A DNA stretch of 64,000 bases from Streptomyces sp. NRRL F-5122 (GCF_001507435.1 NZ_LMWH01000105.1:1-64000), one strand, 5' to 3'. Numbered from the stretch's first letter, positions 36,303 through 44,864 are shown. Program-made: numbers and translations. The notes: a model not told the origin generated them from the letters alone.

Positions 36303-36902
36303 TCACGCCCCCGGGGCGCAGCCCCGGAGGATGTACGCCACCAGTTCGTCCAAGTCCTGTCCGCGCATCTCCTCCGGCAGGGAGTCGCTCGCGGCGAGAG
36401 CGGAATAGCCGTGGAGGGTGGAGAAGACCCCGATGCCCACGCGCTCCACAGGGCCCTCGCGCACCTCTCCGCGGCGCTGGCCCTCGACGATCAGGCTCAT
36501 CATCTGCTCGGTCCACCGCTGGGAGGCCGCGCCCAGTGCCTCGGACGCCTCGGGGGTGTGCTTGATCGAGTACATGAGGTCGAGCAGCTCGGCGTTGGCG
36601 ACGGCGAAGTCGACATAGGAGCGCGCCCCCGCCGCCAGCTGGTCGGCGAACGACTCGCCCGCCTCCTCCAGGGCCGCCGTCATCCTCTGTGTGATCCGGT
36701 CGAAGCCGACGAGTGCCAGGGCGTCCAGCAGTGCCTGCTTGTCCTTGAAGTGGCGGCTCGGGGCGGCATGGCTGACGCCCAGGTCGCGCGCGAGTTCCCG
36801 GAGGGACAGCGCGGCGGGTCCCTTCTCCCGGAGCGTGTCCTCCGCGCCGGCGAGCAGTGCGGCGCGGAGGTCTCCGTGGTGGTAACGACGAGGGGTCTGC
36901 AT
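36303..36902 (-). CDS. TetR family transcriptional regulator
   Basis: A 199-residue regulator with a clear helix-turn-helix (RYHHGDLRAALLAGAEDTLREKGPAALSLRELARDLGVSHAAPSRHFKDKQALLDALALVGFDRI, residues 6-70) and a TetR_C_33-like C-terminal domain (VDFAVANAELLDLMYSIKHTPEASEALGAASQRW). The ATG lies 6 bases after a -10-like TAGACT on the minus strand (36914-36909), suggesting a leaderless mRNA. It is divergent from an SDR gene, and the 98-base intergenic region is packed with CATTG repeats that look like its operators. It very likely represses the SDR gene and itself. Confidence 0.93.
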   Translation of the reverse strand: MQTPRRYHHGDLRAALLAGAEDTLREKGPAALSLRELARDLGVSHAAPSRHFKDKQALLDALALVGFDRITQRMTAALEEAGESFADQLAAGARSYVDFAVANAELLDLMYSIKHTPEASEALGAASQRWTEQMMSLIVEGQRRGEVREGPVERVGIGVFSTLHGYSALAASDSLPEEMRGQDLDELVAYILRGCAPGA

Positions 36903-36930
36903 GAAGGCAGTCTATCGAGGATGTGATCGG

Positions 36931-37000
36931 CGCCTACATTGTGGGCAGCGACACCATTGTTGTCATTGACAGCATTGTTGGCGACGCCTACATTGAAGTC
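36931..37000 (+). promoter_or_regulatory. Consensus promoter with 9-bp-phased CATTG operator array
   Basis: CATTG occurs at 36937, 36955, 36964, 36973 and 36991, with spacings 18, 9, 9 and 18. CGCCTACATTG occurs twice, 54 bp apart (36931-36941, 36985-36995). TGTCA-T-TGACA (36961-36971) is a perfect dyad at the centre of the array. TTGACA (36966-36971), a 17-bp spacer and TACATT (36989-36994) form a near-consensus promoter, 6 bases before the SDR ATG. A TetR dimer bound here would block it. Confidence 0.75.
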
Positions 37001-37933
37001 ATGCCTCAGACATCGCGTAAATGGAACATCTCCGACATCGCCGATCAGAGCGGCCGCACCGCCGTCGTCACCGGCGCCAACAGCGGTATCGGGCTCGCGG
37101 CCGTCGACGCACTGGCCCACGCGGGCGCTCATGTGGTGCTCGCCGTGCGGGACGTGCGGCGCGGCGAGGCCGCCGCCGCAACCGTGCGCGGCGCGAAGGG
37201 AAGCGTCGAGGTGCGCCGCCTCGACCTCGCCGACCTCTCCTCCGTAGGGGAGTTCGCCGCGGGCTGGCAGGGGGACCTCGATCTGCTGGTCAACAACGCC
37301 GGTGTCATGAACATCCCCGAGGCCTCCACCAAGGACGGCTTCGAGATGCAGTTCGGCACCAACCACCTGGGGCACTTCGCCCTGACCAACCTGCTGCTGC
37401 CGCACATCACCGACCGTGTGGTCACCGTCTCCTCCGGCGCGCACCGACTGCCGGCCGGTATCCACATCCACTTCGACAATCTGAACCTGACCGGTGAATA
37501 CGCGCCGATGGTGGCGTACGGCCAGTCCAAGCTCGCCAATCTGCTGTTCACGCTGGAGCTCCAGCGCCGCCTCGCCGAGGCGGGTTCACCGTTGCGGGCC
37601 CTCGCCGCGCATCCGGGCTGGGCCGCGACCAACCTCCAGGGCCACGATGCCAGCGCGGTGCGCCGGGTCGCCATGCGGATCGGCAACCGCGTGCTCGCCC
37701 AGGACAACAAGTCGGGCGCGCTGCCCACCCTGTACGCGGCGACCCGGGATCTGCCGGGCGCGAGCTATGTGGGACCCGACGGTCTCGGGGAGATGCGCGG
37801 CGCGCCGACCCTGGTCGGCCGCTCCCACGCGGCCAGTGACCCGGAGTCGGCCCGCCGCCTGTGGACGGTCTCGGAGGAACTGACCGGGATCGTGTTCCCG
37901 CGCCTTTCGCAGCGCACGAAGGCGACGACCTGA
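37001..37933 (+). CDS. Short-chain dehydrogenase/reductase
   Basis: A 310-residue SDR resembling retinol/protochlorophyllide-reductase-like enzymes. The cofactor motif is TAVVTGANSGIGLAA (TGxxxGIG, about residues 21-35), followed by NNAGVM (about 95-100), the catalytic Ser in VTVSSGAHRL and the YxxxK pair in YGQSKLANLLF. An Arg after the second strand (AVRDVRRGE) suggests NADP preference. The ATG is at 37001, just 6 bases after the -10 TACATT, so the mRNA is leaderless; the open frame to 36923 is promoter DNA. It is probably repressed by the divergent TetR and induced by its substrate. The substrate is unknown. Confidence 0.93.
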   Translation: MPQTSRKWNISDIADQSGRTAVVTGANSGIGLAAVDALAHAGAHVVLAVRDVRRGEAAAATVRGAKGSVEVRRLDLADLSSVGEFAAGWQGDLDLLVNNAGVMNIPEASTKDGFEMQFGTNHLGHFALTNLLLPHITDRVVTVSSGAHRLPAGIHIHFDNLNLTGEYAPMVAYGQSKLANLLFTLELQRRLAEAGSPLRALAAHPGWAATNLQGHDASAVRRVAMRIGNRVLAQDNKSGALPTLYAATRDLPGASYVGPDGLGEMRGAPTLVGRSHAASDPESARRLWTVSEELTGIVFPRLSQRTKATT

Positions 37934-37950
37934 GGGCCGCCGCCCGGGCC

Positions 37951-38925
37951 CTATGCCCGCGCCGGATGCCTGCGTACCCACCCCTCCCACGCCGAGGTGA
38001 TCATGTCCTCCACATCGTGCTTGGCCGTCCAGCCCAGTTCGCGGGCGATGCGGTCGGCCGAGGCGACGACCCGGGCCGGGTCGCCGGGGCGGCGGGGGGT
38101 GACCGTGGGCGGAGTGCCGTAGCCGGTGATCGCGTTGATCCGGTCGACCATCTCGCGGACCGACACCCCCTCCCCGCGGCCGATGTTGAGGGTGAGGTCG
38201 GCGCCGGGTGAGGTCCGCAGGGCGCGGGCCGCGGCGACATGAGCCTCGGCGAGGTCGACCACATGGATGTAGTCCCGCACGCACGTGCCGTCCGGTGTGG
38301 GGTAGTCGTCGCCGAAGATGCGCGGGGGCGCGTTCTGCGTCAGCTTCTCGAAGACCATCGGGATCAGGTTGAAGACACCGACGTCGGCCAGTTCCGGCGC
38401 GGCCGCCCCCGCCACGTTGAAGTAGCGCAGGCACGCCGTGGACAGGCCGGTCGCCCGGGCCGTGGCGCGCACCAGCCATTCGCCGACGAGCTTCGTCTCC
38501 CCGTAGGGCGACATCGGCAGGCACGGTGTCTCCTCCGTCACCAGGCTGACGTCCGGCATTCCGTACACGGCCGCGGAGGAGGAGAACACGAACGAGGGAA
38601 CGCCGGCTCCCGTCACCGCTTCCAGCAGGACGCGCAGGCCCTCCACGTTCTCGCGGTAGTAGTGCAGGGGGAGTTCCATCGATTCGCCCACCTGCTTCTT
38701 CGCCGCCAGGTGGACGACTCCCGTCACCGCGTGGTCCGTCAGGGCGCGGCGCAGTGACTCGGCGTCCAGTGTGGACGCCACCACCAGCGGAACCTCGGCG
38801 GGCACACGTTCGACGAGGCCCGTGGACAGGTCGTCGTACACCGCGGTCCGCTCGCCCGCCTCGGTCATCGCGCGGACGACGTGCGCTCCGATGTAACCGG
38901 CGCCGCCGGTGATCAGCCAGGTCAT
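37951..38925 (-). CDS. galE: UDP-glucose 4-epimerase
   Basis: A 324-residue extended SDR matching GalE. It has the NAD motif LITGGAGYIGAHVVRAM (TGxxGxxG, residues 4-20), Thr/Ser plus YxxxK in FSSSAAVYGMPD and SPYGETKLVGE, then RYFNVAGA and the substrate segment GTCVRDYIHVVDLAEAHV, conserved among GalE enzymes. It interconverts UDP-glucose and UDP-galactose (possibly the GlcNAc forms). ATG 38925 has GAGGGGA about 9 bases upstream. It follows the GT2 gene on the same strand and converges on the SDR gene. Its place among glycosyltransferases suggests it supplies UDP-galactose for the surface polymer rather than galactose catabolism, since galT and galK are absent. Confidence 0.94.
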   Translation of the reverse strand: MTWLITGGAGYIGAHVVRAMTEAGERTAVYDDLSTGLVERVPAEVPLVVASTLDAESLRRALTDHAVTGVVHLAAKKQVGESMELPLHYYRENVEGLRVLLEAVTGAGVPSFVFSSSAAVYGMPDVSLVTEETPCLPMSPYGETKLVGEWLVRATARATGLSTACLRYFNVAGAAAPELADVGVFNLIPMVFEKLTQNAPPRIFGDDYPTPDGTCVRDYIHVVDLAEAHVAAARALRTSPGADLTLNIGRGEGVSVREMVDRINAITGYGTPPTVTPRRPGDPARVVASADRIARELGWTAKHDVEDMITSAWEGWVRRHPARA

Positions 38926-38968
38926 GTGCGGCCGTCCCCTCGTCAGTTGGCCCACCGTGTCGGTGCGT

Positions 38969-40591
38969 TCACGTCCAGTGAAGCAGGCGCCGCAGCCTGC
39001 GGCCCAGAACGGAGGCCGCTCCGCGCACCCCGCATGCCACCCGCAGGGCCAGGGCCCCCGAATGCGTCGCGTACGGCTGCACCAGCAGCACACCGCACCT
39101 GGGGTTCGGCACCGCGCGCCGGCGCAGCAGACCGGGCCCGGTGAGGGCACGGGGCGTGGTGGCGCGGCTCGTGCCGTCGTCGAAGCGGAGCGTCAGCGAG
39201 AGGTCCCAGGTGCCCGTGCCGAGTGCCGCCAGGTCCACGGGCGTCTCGGCCGTCCAGCCGTCCGAGTCCGCGTCGCGCTCGAGGACCGCGGGATGCGAAG
39301 GCCCCACCCGGGTACCGCCCTCCCGGCGGACGAACTCCACGTCCACCCGGCCCGGTCGGGCGTTCTCCACCCGCCCGTACAGCTCGTGCAGGCGCAGCCG
39401 CAGCAGGGTGGCCCGCACCCGGGGGCGCAGTTCCGCGTCGACGGCGATCGGCAGGTGCCGCACGGGGCGGTACAGCAGGTGCTCCAACTGGACCTGGGGC
39501 AGATCCTCCGACCAGACCGGGGTGCCGTCCCGCGTGCTCGCGTACGGCGGGGTGAGCCGCGCGGGGCGTGCCGCCAGCTCCTTGAGCCGGTGCAGGTCAC
39601 GCGGGCGCCCGGCGGCGAGCACCACCTGGGCGACGACCCTGCCCGGCACCGAGGCCTGGGCGAGGTCGGCCGCGTCGAAAGTCGACAGATACGTGCGGGT
39701 GAGCCTCCACCACTCGTCCCGGTACTCGGTGTCGCGGAGCGGGAGTTCCCGGGCGTACAGACGCAGTCCGCGGTCGAGGAAGGTGGTGCGTGCGGCGCGC
39801 GCGAGCCGCTTCTCGCCGGCGCCCAGCAGGATCTCGTGCGCCTGCCGGTTCGCCTCCGTACGCGCCTTCCAGTTCTCGATGTCGGCGCGGTCCAGGGAGA
39901 TGGACAGACGCCGGGCCGAGCGCCGGACGTGCCAGATGTAGACCCGGTCCGGGACCAGGGCCACGCTGGGTCCGGCGGCCAGGACACGTGCGCCGAACAC
40001 GAAGTCCTCGTAGGGGAAGCGGCCTTCGGGGAAGCGGATGCCGTGCTCGCGCAGGAAGTCGGTCCGGTACAGCTTGTTGACGCACAGCGTGTCGTAGGCC
40101 AGACGGGGGCGCTTGGAGGGGCGGGAGACCAGCGCCGGACGCTCGTACAGCTCGGGTTGCCAGGGCGTCTCGCGGCCGCAGGGCAGCTCGCGGCGCACGC
40201 AGAGCCCCGCGGCGAGCGGGGACCCGTGCGCGACGGCCGCCATCAGCAGCGCGTCCACCGCGCCGGGCGGCAGCAGGTCGTCGCTGTCCAGGAACATCAC
40301 GTACGGGGCGGCGGCCGCGTCGATCCCGTCGTTGCGCGGGGTGCCGCAGCCGCCGCTGTTGACCGTTCTGCGGACGACCCTGAGGCGCGGGTTCTCGGCC
40401 GCGAGGGCGTCGAGCAGTTCGGGGCTGCCGTCGGTCGACGCGTCGTCGACCGCGATCACCTCGCGGACGCAGCCGCCCTGGGCGAGGGCGGAACGCACCG
40501 CGTCCGTCACATGAGTGGCGTCGTCGTACCCGATGACGACGACGCTGACCTGTGCATCGTGAGGGTGCATCGATTCCACGAGCCGAAACAT
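38969..40591 (-). CDS. Family 2 glycosyltransferase with a long C-terminal extension
   Basis: A roughly 540-residue protein. The N-terminal GT2 (GT-A fold) domain is VSVVVIGYDDATHVTDAVRSALAQGG, then VDDASTDGSPELLDALA, with DxD in FLDSDDLLPPGAVDAL (about residue 100) and an acidic catalytic region in FPEGRFPYEDFVFGARVL. The C-terminal ~220 residues contain beta-rich segments (RVRATLLRLRLHELYGRVENARPGRVDVEF, GTWDLSLTLRFDDGTSRA) like those attached to TagF-type and wall-polymer transferases. Possible starts are ATG 40591 (chosen, after the upstream stop), ATG 40570 and GTG 40633; none has a strong ribosome-binding site. It is cotranscribed with the upstream GT87-like gene and probably with galE. 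Confidence 0.85.
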   Translation of the reverse strand: MFRLVESMHPHDAQVSVVVIGYDDATHVTDAVRSALAQGGCVREVIAVDDASTDGSPELLDALAAENPRLRVVRRTVNSGGCGTPRNDGIDAAAAPYVMFLDSDDLLPPGAVDALLMAAVAHGSPLAAGLCVRRELPCGRETPWQPELYERPALVSRPSKRPRLAYDTLCVNKLYRTDFLREHGIRFPEGRFPYEDFVFGARVLAAGPSVALVPDRVYIWHVRRSARRLSISLDRADIENWKARTEANRQAHEILLGAGEKRLARAARTTFLDRGLRLYARELPLRDTEYRDEWWRLTRTYLSTFDAADLAQASVPGRVVAQVVLAAGRPRDLHRLKELAARPARLTPPYASTRDGTPVWSEDLPQVQLEHLLYRPVRHLPIAVDAELRPRVRATLLRLRLHELYGRVENARPGRVDVEFVRREGGTRVGPSHPAVLERDADSDGWTAETPVDLAALGTGTWDLSLTLRFDDGTSRATTPRALTGPGLLRRRAVPNPRCGVLLVQPYATHSGALALRVACGVRGAASVLGRRLRRLLHWT

Positions 40592-40607
40592 TAGGGATGC
40601 CTGGTAA

Positions 40608-41957
40608 TCATCGGTTAAGAGGCAATTCTCCACCTGTGCGGAAGTATGCAGGAATCCGGTCGGAGATCCAGGATGACGCGTCCGTTTCCGGCCGTTCCGC
40701 CAGGGGGTGTCCGGAACGCCACAGGCGGACGAGGGACACGACCGCGGCGGACATCAGCAGTCCGTTGCGCGCGAGCATGAGCACGCAGCCCGTCCAGGTG
40801 CTGTTGATGACTTCCCCGTAGTACGCGGGGTACTCGACGGCGCTCACGGCGGTGGCCGCCAGCAGGAGCACCGCCACCGGCCGCTGAGTGGTGTGACGTG
40901 ACGTCAGGCAGACGGCGGCCAGGCCGACCAGCCAGATCATGTACTGAGGGCTGATCACCCGGCTCGTCACCGTGAAGAGCAGGACCGCGGTGAGGGCCGC
41001 GTCGTAGGGGGTCGCGGGCGTCCAGCGGCGGTTCTGCAGCCGCCACAGGAGCAGGAGGGCGAAGGCGGCACCGGTCAGCACGAGCGAGCCGACGGCGACC
41101 AGGTGCACGTGCGGGCCCACGAACTCCACGGCCCCGTACTGGTAGCGGGTGCGACCCGGCCAGCCGGCCCGGCGCGCGAACATCAGGACGGTGCCGCCCA
41201 GTGACTCGATCTGCACGCCCCGGCCGCCCTGCTGACGCAGGAAGTCGAACGGGTTGCGGAAGAGGGCCTCGACGACGGCGAGCAGTGTCACCACGGTGAC
41301 GAGGGCGGCGGTCCACGCCTGCCGGGTCGTACGGCCGCGCGGCGTGCCGATCAGGGCCAGCGCCGGCCACACCTTCACCAGGGCGCCGAGTGCGGCGAAG
41401 ACGCCGGACGTCCGCGCGTGGCGCGGCACCGCCAGCAGGGAGATCACCGCGAAGGCGGTGACCTGGACGTCGTACCGTGCGAGCGGGAGGTGCAGCAGCA
41501 GCGGCAGGCCTGCCGTCCACAGGGCGGCGCCGAGCAGCGTACTGCCCCGGCGGGTGCCCGCGCGCGCGAGGGCGACCACAATCACGGCGTCCGTGACCAG
41601 CGTGAGGACCACAAAGGCCTGAAAGTACGTCAGGCCCGGCACGAGCGCGGGCGAGAGAAGCACCGCGCCCGCTCCGGGCGGGTACTGCCACAGCTGGTCG
41701 CCCGACGGGAACGCGCCGTGCCGCAGGACGCCGTACCAGTGGAAGTACAGCTTCCACACTTCCCTGGCGACCCCGCCCCGGCCGAGCAGGGGGTACTGGT
41801 CGTGGGTGAGCAGCCACAGCATCAGGGCGCGGGTGGCAAGCCAGCCTGCACCGAGGAGAAGCAACCGATGCTTTTTGCGGATCCTCTTCACGAGGGGCGG
41901 CGAAAGCGGCGCGGCTACGGTCGTTCGGGACCCCGTGGCACTCTTCAAGGCACTCAT
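40608..41957 (-). CDS. Membrane glycosyltransferase, GT87/DUF2029-like
   Basis: A 449-residue polytopic protein with about eleven membrane helices. The segment LYFHWYGVLRHGAFPSGDQLWQYPPGAGAVLLSPAL resembles the first acidic/Tyr-Pro-Pro loop of GT87 (DUF2029) polyprenyl-phosphate-mannose-dependent transferases. LPLARYDVQVTAFAVISLLAV, LVKVWPALALIG and RVISPQYMIWLVGLAAV are further typical segments. Such enzymes add sugars on the outer face of the membrane from a lipid donor. ATG 41957 lies about 9 bases after a -10-like TACTAT, so the transcript may be nearly leaderless. It heads the galE-GT2 transcription unit and is divergent from the GT39-like gene. Confidence 0.82.
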   Translation of the reverse strand: MSALKSATGSRTTVAAPLSPPLVKRIRKKHRLLLLGAGWLATRALMLWLLTHDQYPLLGRGGVAREVWKLYFHWYGVLRHGAFPSGDQLWQYPPGAGAVLLSPALVPGLTYFQAFVVLTLVTDAVIVVALARAGTRRGSTLLGAALWTAGLPLLLHLPLARYDVQVTAFAVISLLAVPRHARTSGVFAALGALVKVWPALALIGTPRGRTTRQAWTAALVTVVTLLAVVEALFRNPFDFLRQQGGRGVQIESLGGTVLMFARRAGWPGRTRYQYGAVEFVGPHVHLVAVGSLVLTGAAFALLLLWRLQNRRWTPATPYDAALTAVLLFTVTSRVISPQYMIWLVGLAAVCLTSRHTTQRPVAVLLLAATAVSAVEYPAYYGEVINSTWTGCVLMLARNGLLMSAAVVSLVRLWRSGHPLAERPETDASSWISDRIPAYFRTGGELPLNR

Positions 41958-42049
41958 CAAGCCCGGATAGTAGGCCGTCTGTACGCGGCATGTGCGTAGA
42001 TACGCCGTCAACTACCCACAAAGATTAGTTAATAGTACAAAAACCGGGC

Positions 42050-43756
42050 ATGTTGAATGCGGGCATGAGTCGGTTGTCGGAGAGACGCGCGGAGTACCTG
42101 GCCGTCCTCGTACCCGTCGTCGTCATGTGCGCGATCGGGCTGTGGGGACTGGACCGCGACGGGATGTGGCGCGACGAGGCGGTCACGTTTCAGGTCGCCC
42201 GCCGCTCGGTGCCGCAGATCCGGCACCTGCTGGGCAGTGTGGACGCGGTGCACGGCCTGTACTACCTGCTGATGCACCTGGTCCTGGCCGTCCACCCGGG
42301 CGAGGTGGCGCTGCGGCTGCCCTCGGTCTTCGGGGCGGCCCTGGCGACGGGCCTGGTCGCCGCGCTGGGTGCCCGGCTGTGCCGGCCGCGCGTCGGACTG
42401 TGGGCGGGCCTGGCGTACGCGGCCACGCCGATGGTCGGCCACTACGCGCAGGAGGGCCGCTCGTACGCGCTGGTCGCGGCAGGGGTCGCGGGCGCGACGC
42501 TGCTGCTGGTGCGGGCCGTGCGGGGCGGGAGGTGGTGGCCGTACGGGGCGGTCCTCGCCGTCACCTGTGTGCTGCACGAGTTCGCCGTGCTGGTGCTGCT
42601 CGCGCACGCCTGCACGCTGGCGTTCGCCCGGGTGCCGGGGGCGACGTGGCGGCGCTGGGGCTGTGCGGCCGGGGCGGTCGTGGTCGTACTGCTGCCGCTG
42701 GTCCTGGTCTCGTGGGGGCAGTCGGCACAGGTGGCGTGGCTGACCGCGCCCGACGGGCGGAGCGTCGAGGAGCTGCTGGAGCGGTTCACGGGGTCCTCCC
42801 CCGTGCTGCTGGGGCCGTATCTCGTGCTGATGGCGCTGGCCGGCGGGATGGCGAGGTCCAAGCGGGACCTGTCGCCGGCGGGGGTGGCGCTGCCGCTGAT
42901 GGTGGTCCCGCCGGCGGTGCTGATGGGGATCTCGCAGATCTCCCCGCTCTACGACGACCGGTACGTGCTGTATTCGCTGGCCGGGGCGCCGCTGCTGGCC
43001 GCGGCGGGCGCCGAACGGGCGGCCGGTGTCCTCGGCCGGTTGCGCACGGGACGCCGTCGCCTGCCCGCCGTGCCCCGGCAGGCGTCGTACGGCCACGGTG
43101 CGGCCGTCGGCGCCCCCGTGCTGCCCGCACCGCGCGGACCCGCGGGCCGCGGTGGGGGCGTCGCCCTCCGGGACGCGCCGCGGATCTCCGCGTCCCGCGC
43201 CCACGATGCCGTCCCGCCCTCCCTGTGGGTCCGTTGCCGGGGCGGCGCCCTGCTGGGTGTGCTCGCCGTCTGCACCGTGCTGGTGGCGCAGTTGCCCCTG
43301 CTCAGGGCCGATCGCCGGGCCGATCACCGGCCGGACGACCTGGCCGGTGTCTCCGCTCTTGTCGGCCGGGTGGTGCGTCCGGGCGACCCCGTGCTGTTCC
43401 TGCCGTCCCTGGAGCGACGGTCGGCGCTGGCCTATCCGGCCGGGTTCAAAGGGGTGCGCGACGTGGCGCTCGACGTGCCCGCCGCGGAGGACGGGACGCT
43501 GTACGGACGGGAGGCCGGCCCCGCCGAGCTGCGGCGCCGACTCGGCGGCCTCACCTATGTGTGGGTGGTCAGTGAGCCGTTCGCACTGAGGTCCACCTGG
43601 GCTCCCTCGAACCCCACGGAGCGCGCCAAACTCGCGATGATGACCCAGGAGTTCATCACCCGTGAGGAGTACGTCCGCCGCGGTATCACCCTTCGACTTT
43701 ACGTACGCCGCGAGGAGCCCTGGTCCGCCGGCTCGACACAGCCGCGCGCCTCCTGA
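42050..43756 (+). CDS. GT39/PMT-like membrane glycosyltransferase
   Basis: A 568-residue polytopic protein with roughly ten helices. It shows the acidic first-loop motif GLDRDGMWRDEAVTFQVARRS (about residues 33-53) typical of PMT_2/ArnT-like mannosyltransferases, followed by LYYLLMHLVLAVHPGEVALRLPSVFGAALATGLVAALGARL and EGRSYALVAAGVA. A soluble segment near 330-410 is Arg/Pro-rich and poorly conserved. A C-terminal soluble domain (RPGDPVLFLPSLERRSAL, GLTYVWVVSEP) ends it. The ATGs at 42050 and 42065 are both possible; the upstream DNA is unusually A/T-rich. It converges with ohrR and overlaps its end by 58 bases. It presumably decorates a surface polymer or protein from a polyprenyl-sugar donor. 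Confidence 0.85.
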   Translation: MLNAGMSRLSERRAEYLAVLVPVVVMCAIGLWGLDRDGMWRDEAVTFQVARRSVPQIRHLLGSVDAVHGLYYLLMHLVLAVHPGEVALRLPSVFGAALATGLVAALGARLCRPRVGLWAGLAYAATPMVGHYAQEGRSYALVAAGVAGATLLLVRAVRGGRWWPYGAVLAVTCVLHEFAVLVLLAHACTLAFARVPGATWRRWGCAAGAVVVVLLPLVLVSWGQSAQVAWLTAPDGRSVEELLERFTGSSPVLLGPYLVLMALAGGMARSKRDLSPAGVALPLMVVPPAVLMGISQISPLYDDRYVLYSLAGAPLLAAAGAERAAGVLGRLRTGRRRLPAVPRQASYGHGAAVGAPVLPAPRGPAGRGGGVALRDAPRISASRAHDAVPPSLWVRCRGGALLGVLAVCTVLVAQLPLLRADRRADHRPDDLAGVSALVGRVVRPGDPVLFLPSLERRSALAYPAGFKGVRDVALDVPAAEDGTLYGREAGPAELRRRLGGLTYVWVVSEPFALRSTWAPSNPTERAKLAMMTQEFITREEYVRRGITLRLYVRREEPWSAGSTQPRAS

Positions 43757-44229
43757 AGCGCCGTCTCGTCGAGCGCGTGGGTCAGCCGGTCGAGCCGGGC
43801 GTGGAGGTCCATGACCTCCTCCAGCTCGAAGCCGGTCGCGGCGGCGATCCGGATCGGCACCAGCAGCGCGCGCTGCTTCAGGGCGGTCCCCTCCTCGGTG
43901 GGACGCACATGCACGGACCGCTCGTCCTCGCGGCTGCGCTCGCGTCGCACCAGACCCGCGGCCTCCAGGCGCTTCAGGAGCGGCGACAACGTCCCGGAGT
44001 CCAGCCGCAGATGCTCGCCGAGGCTCTTCACCGGCAGCTCGCCGTGCTCCCAGAGCACCAGCATCACGAGGTACTGGGGATACGTCAGCCCGAGGTCCTT
44101 GAGGACGATGCGGTAGACGCTGTTGAAGGCGCGGGACGCGGCGTGGAGCGAGAAGCAGATCTGGCGGTCCAGGCGCAGGAACTCCTCGCCTGCGGAGGCC
44201 TCGGCACCGGGGGTCGGCGTGGTCGTCAT
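43699..44229 (-). CDS. ohrR: Organic peroxide sensor OhrR (MarR family)
   Basis: A 176-residue MarR-family repressor of the OhrR type. The sensing cysteine is Cys25 in LDRQICFSLHAASRAFNSVYR, the hallmark segment; a second Cys (164) near the C-terminus could form the disulphide of a 2-Cys type. The winged helix runs GLTYPQYLVMLVLWEHGELPVKSLGEHLRLDSGTLSPLLKRLEAAGLVRRERSREDERSVHVRPTEEG. It is divergent from ohr with a palindrome between them. A -10-like TATCCT ends 6 bases before the ATG, suggesting a leaderless mRNA. Its 3' end overlaps the convergent GT39-like gene by 58 bases. Confidence 0.94.
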   Translation of the reverse strand: MTTTPTPGAEASAGEEFLRLDRQICFSLHAASRAFNSVYRIVLKDLGLTYPQYLVMLVLWEHGELPVKSLGEHLRLDSGTLSPLLKRLEAAGLVRRERSREDERSVHVRPTEEGTALKQRALLVPIRIAAATGFELEEVMDLHARLDRLTHALDETALQEARGCVEPADQGSSRRT

Positions 44230-44254
44230 GACTCCAGGATAGCTCTGCGGATGA

Positions 44255-44274
44255 TTAAGTTGTGCCCAACTGAA
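44255..44274. promoter_or_regulatory. OhrR operator candidate
   Basis: AGTTG-TGCC-CAACT (44258-44271) is a perfect inverted repeat, extended to TTAAGTTG/CAACTGAA with one mismatch (44255-44274). It lies between divergent ohrR and ohr, next to the ohrR -10, and matches the A/T-rich dyad style of OhrR sites. Oxidation of OhrR would release both promoters. Confidence 0.65.
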
Positions 44275-44356
44275 TTGTGTGCTCTACTTATGTCCGTGAG
44301 GCGGTCCGGACGGAAGGCCCGGACGCCCCCGACGACTTCGAGAGGGATGGTTCCCC

Positions 44357-44770
44357 ATGGATGCGCTGTACACCGCCGTCGCCACCGCCACCCACGGTCG
44401 TGACGGCCGCGCCGTCACCTCCGACGGCAAGCTCGATCTTCAGCTGTCCCCGCCGGTCGAGATGGGCGGCAACGGCGAGGGCACGAACCCCGAGCAGCTG
44501 TTCGCCATCGGCTACGCGGCCTGCTTCGCCGGCGCCCTGGGTGTGGTCGGCCGGCAGGCCAAGGTCGACGTCAGCGACGCCGCCGTGACCGGCGAGGTCA
44601 CCATCGGCAAGCAGGGCGAGGGCTTCGGTCTCGCGGTAACCCTGCGCGTCGAGCTGCCGGAGTCGGTGGACCAGGCGACCGGCCGCAAGCTGGTCGAGCA
44701 GGCCCACCAGGTCTGCCCCTACTCCAACGCCACCCGCGGCAACATCCCGGTGGAGCTCGTCGTCGAGTAG
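44357..44770 (+). CDS. ohr: Organic hydroperoxide resistance protein (Ohr/OsmC family)
   Basis: A 137-residue Ohr peroxidase with the two redox cysteines in their usual places: Cys56 in FAIGYAACFAGAL and Cys120 in HQVCPYSNATRGN. The N-terminus YTAVATATHGRDGRAVTSDGKLDLQLSPP is typical of Ohr rather than OsmC. It reduces fatty-acid and other organic hydroperoxides using lipoylated proteins or thiols. Divergent ohrR and the palindrome between them imply induction by organic peroxides. AGGG lies about 10-13 bases before the ATG. A long hairpin terminator follows. The pair is inserted between glycosyltransferase genes. Confidence 0.96.
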   Translation: MDALYTAVATATHGRDGRAVTSDGKLDLQLSPPVEMGGNGEGTNPEQLFAIGYAACFAGALGVVGRQAKVDVSDAAVTGEVTIGKQGEGFGLAVTLRVELPESVDQATGRKLVEQAHQVCPYSNATRGNIPVELVVE

Positions 44771-44827
44771 TCCCATCCCGAGCGGCCCCGTGCGCCTTCG
44801 AGGACGTACGGGGCGGTCCTCGGACCT

Positions 44828-44864
44828 GCGCCCGGCGCCGGAACCTCCTCCCGGCTCCGGGCGC
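44828..44864. terminator. Bidirectional terminator between ohr and the first GT2-TagF gene
   Basis: GCGCCCGGCGCCGG (44828-44841) pairs with CCGGCTCCGGGCGC (44851-44864) with one mismatch and a 9-base loop. It lies 3 bases from the stop of the minus-strand gene and 57 bases after ohr. Confidence 0.75.
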
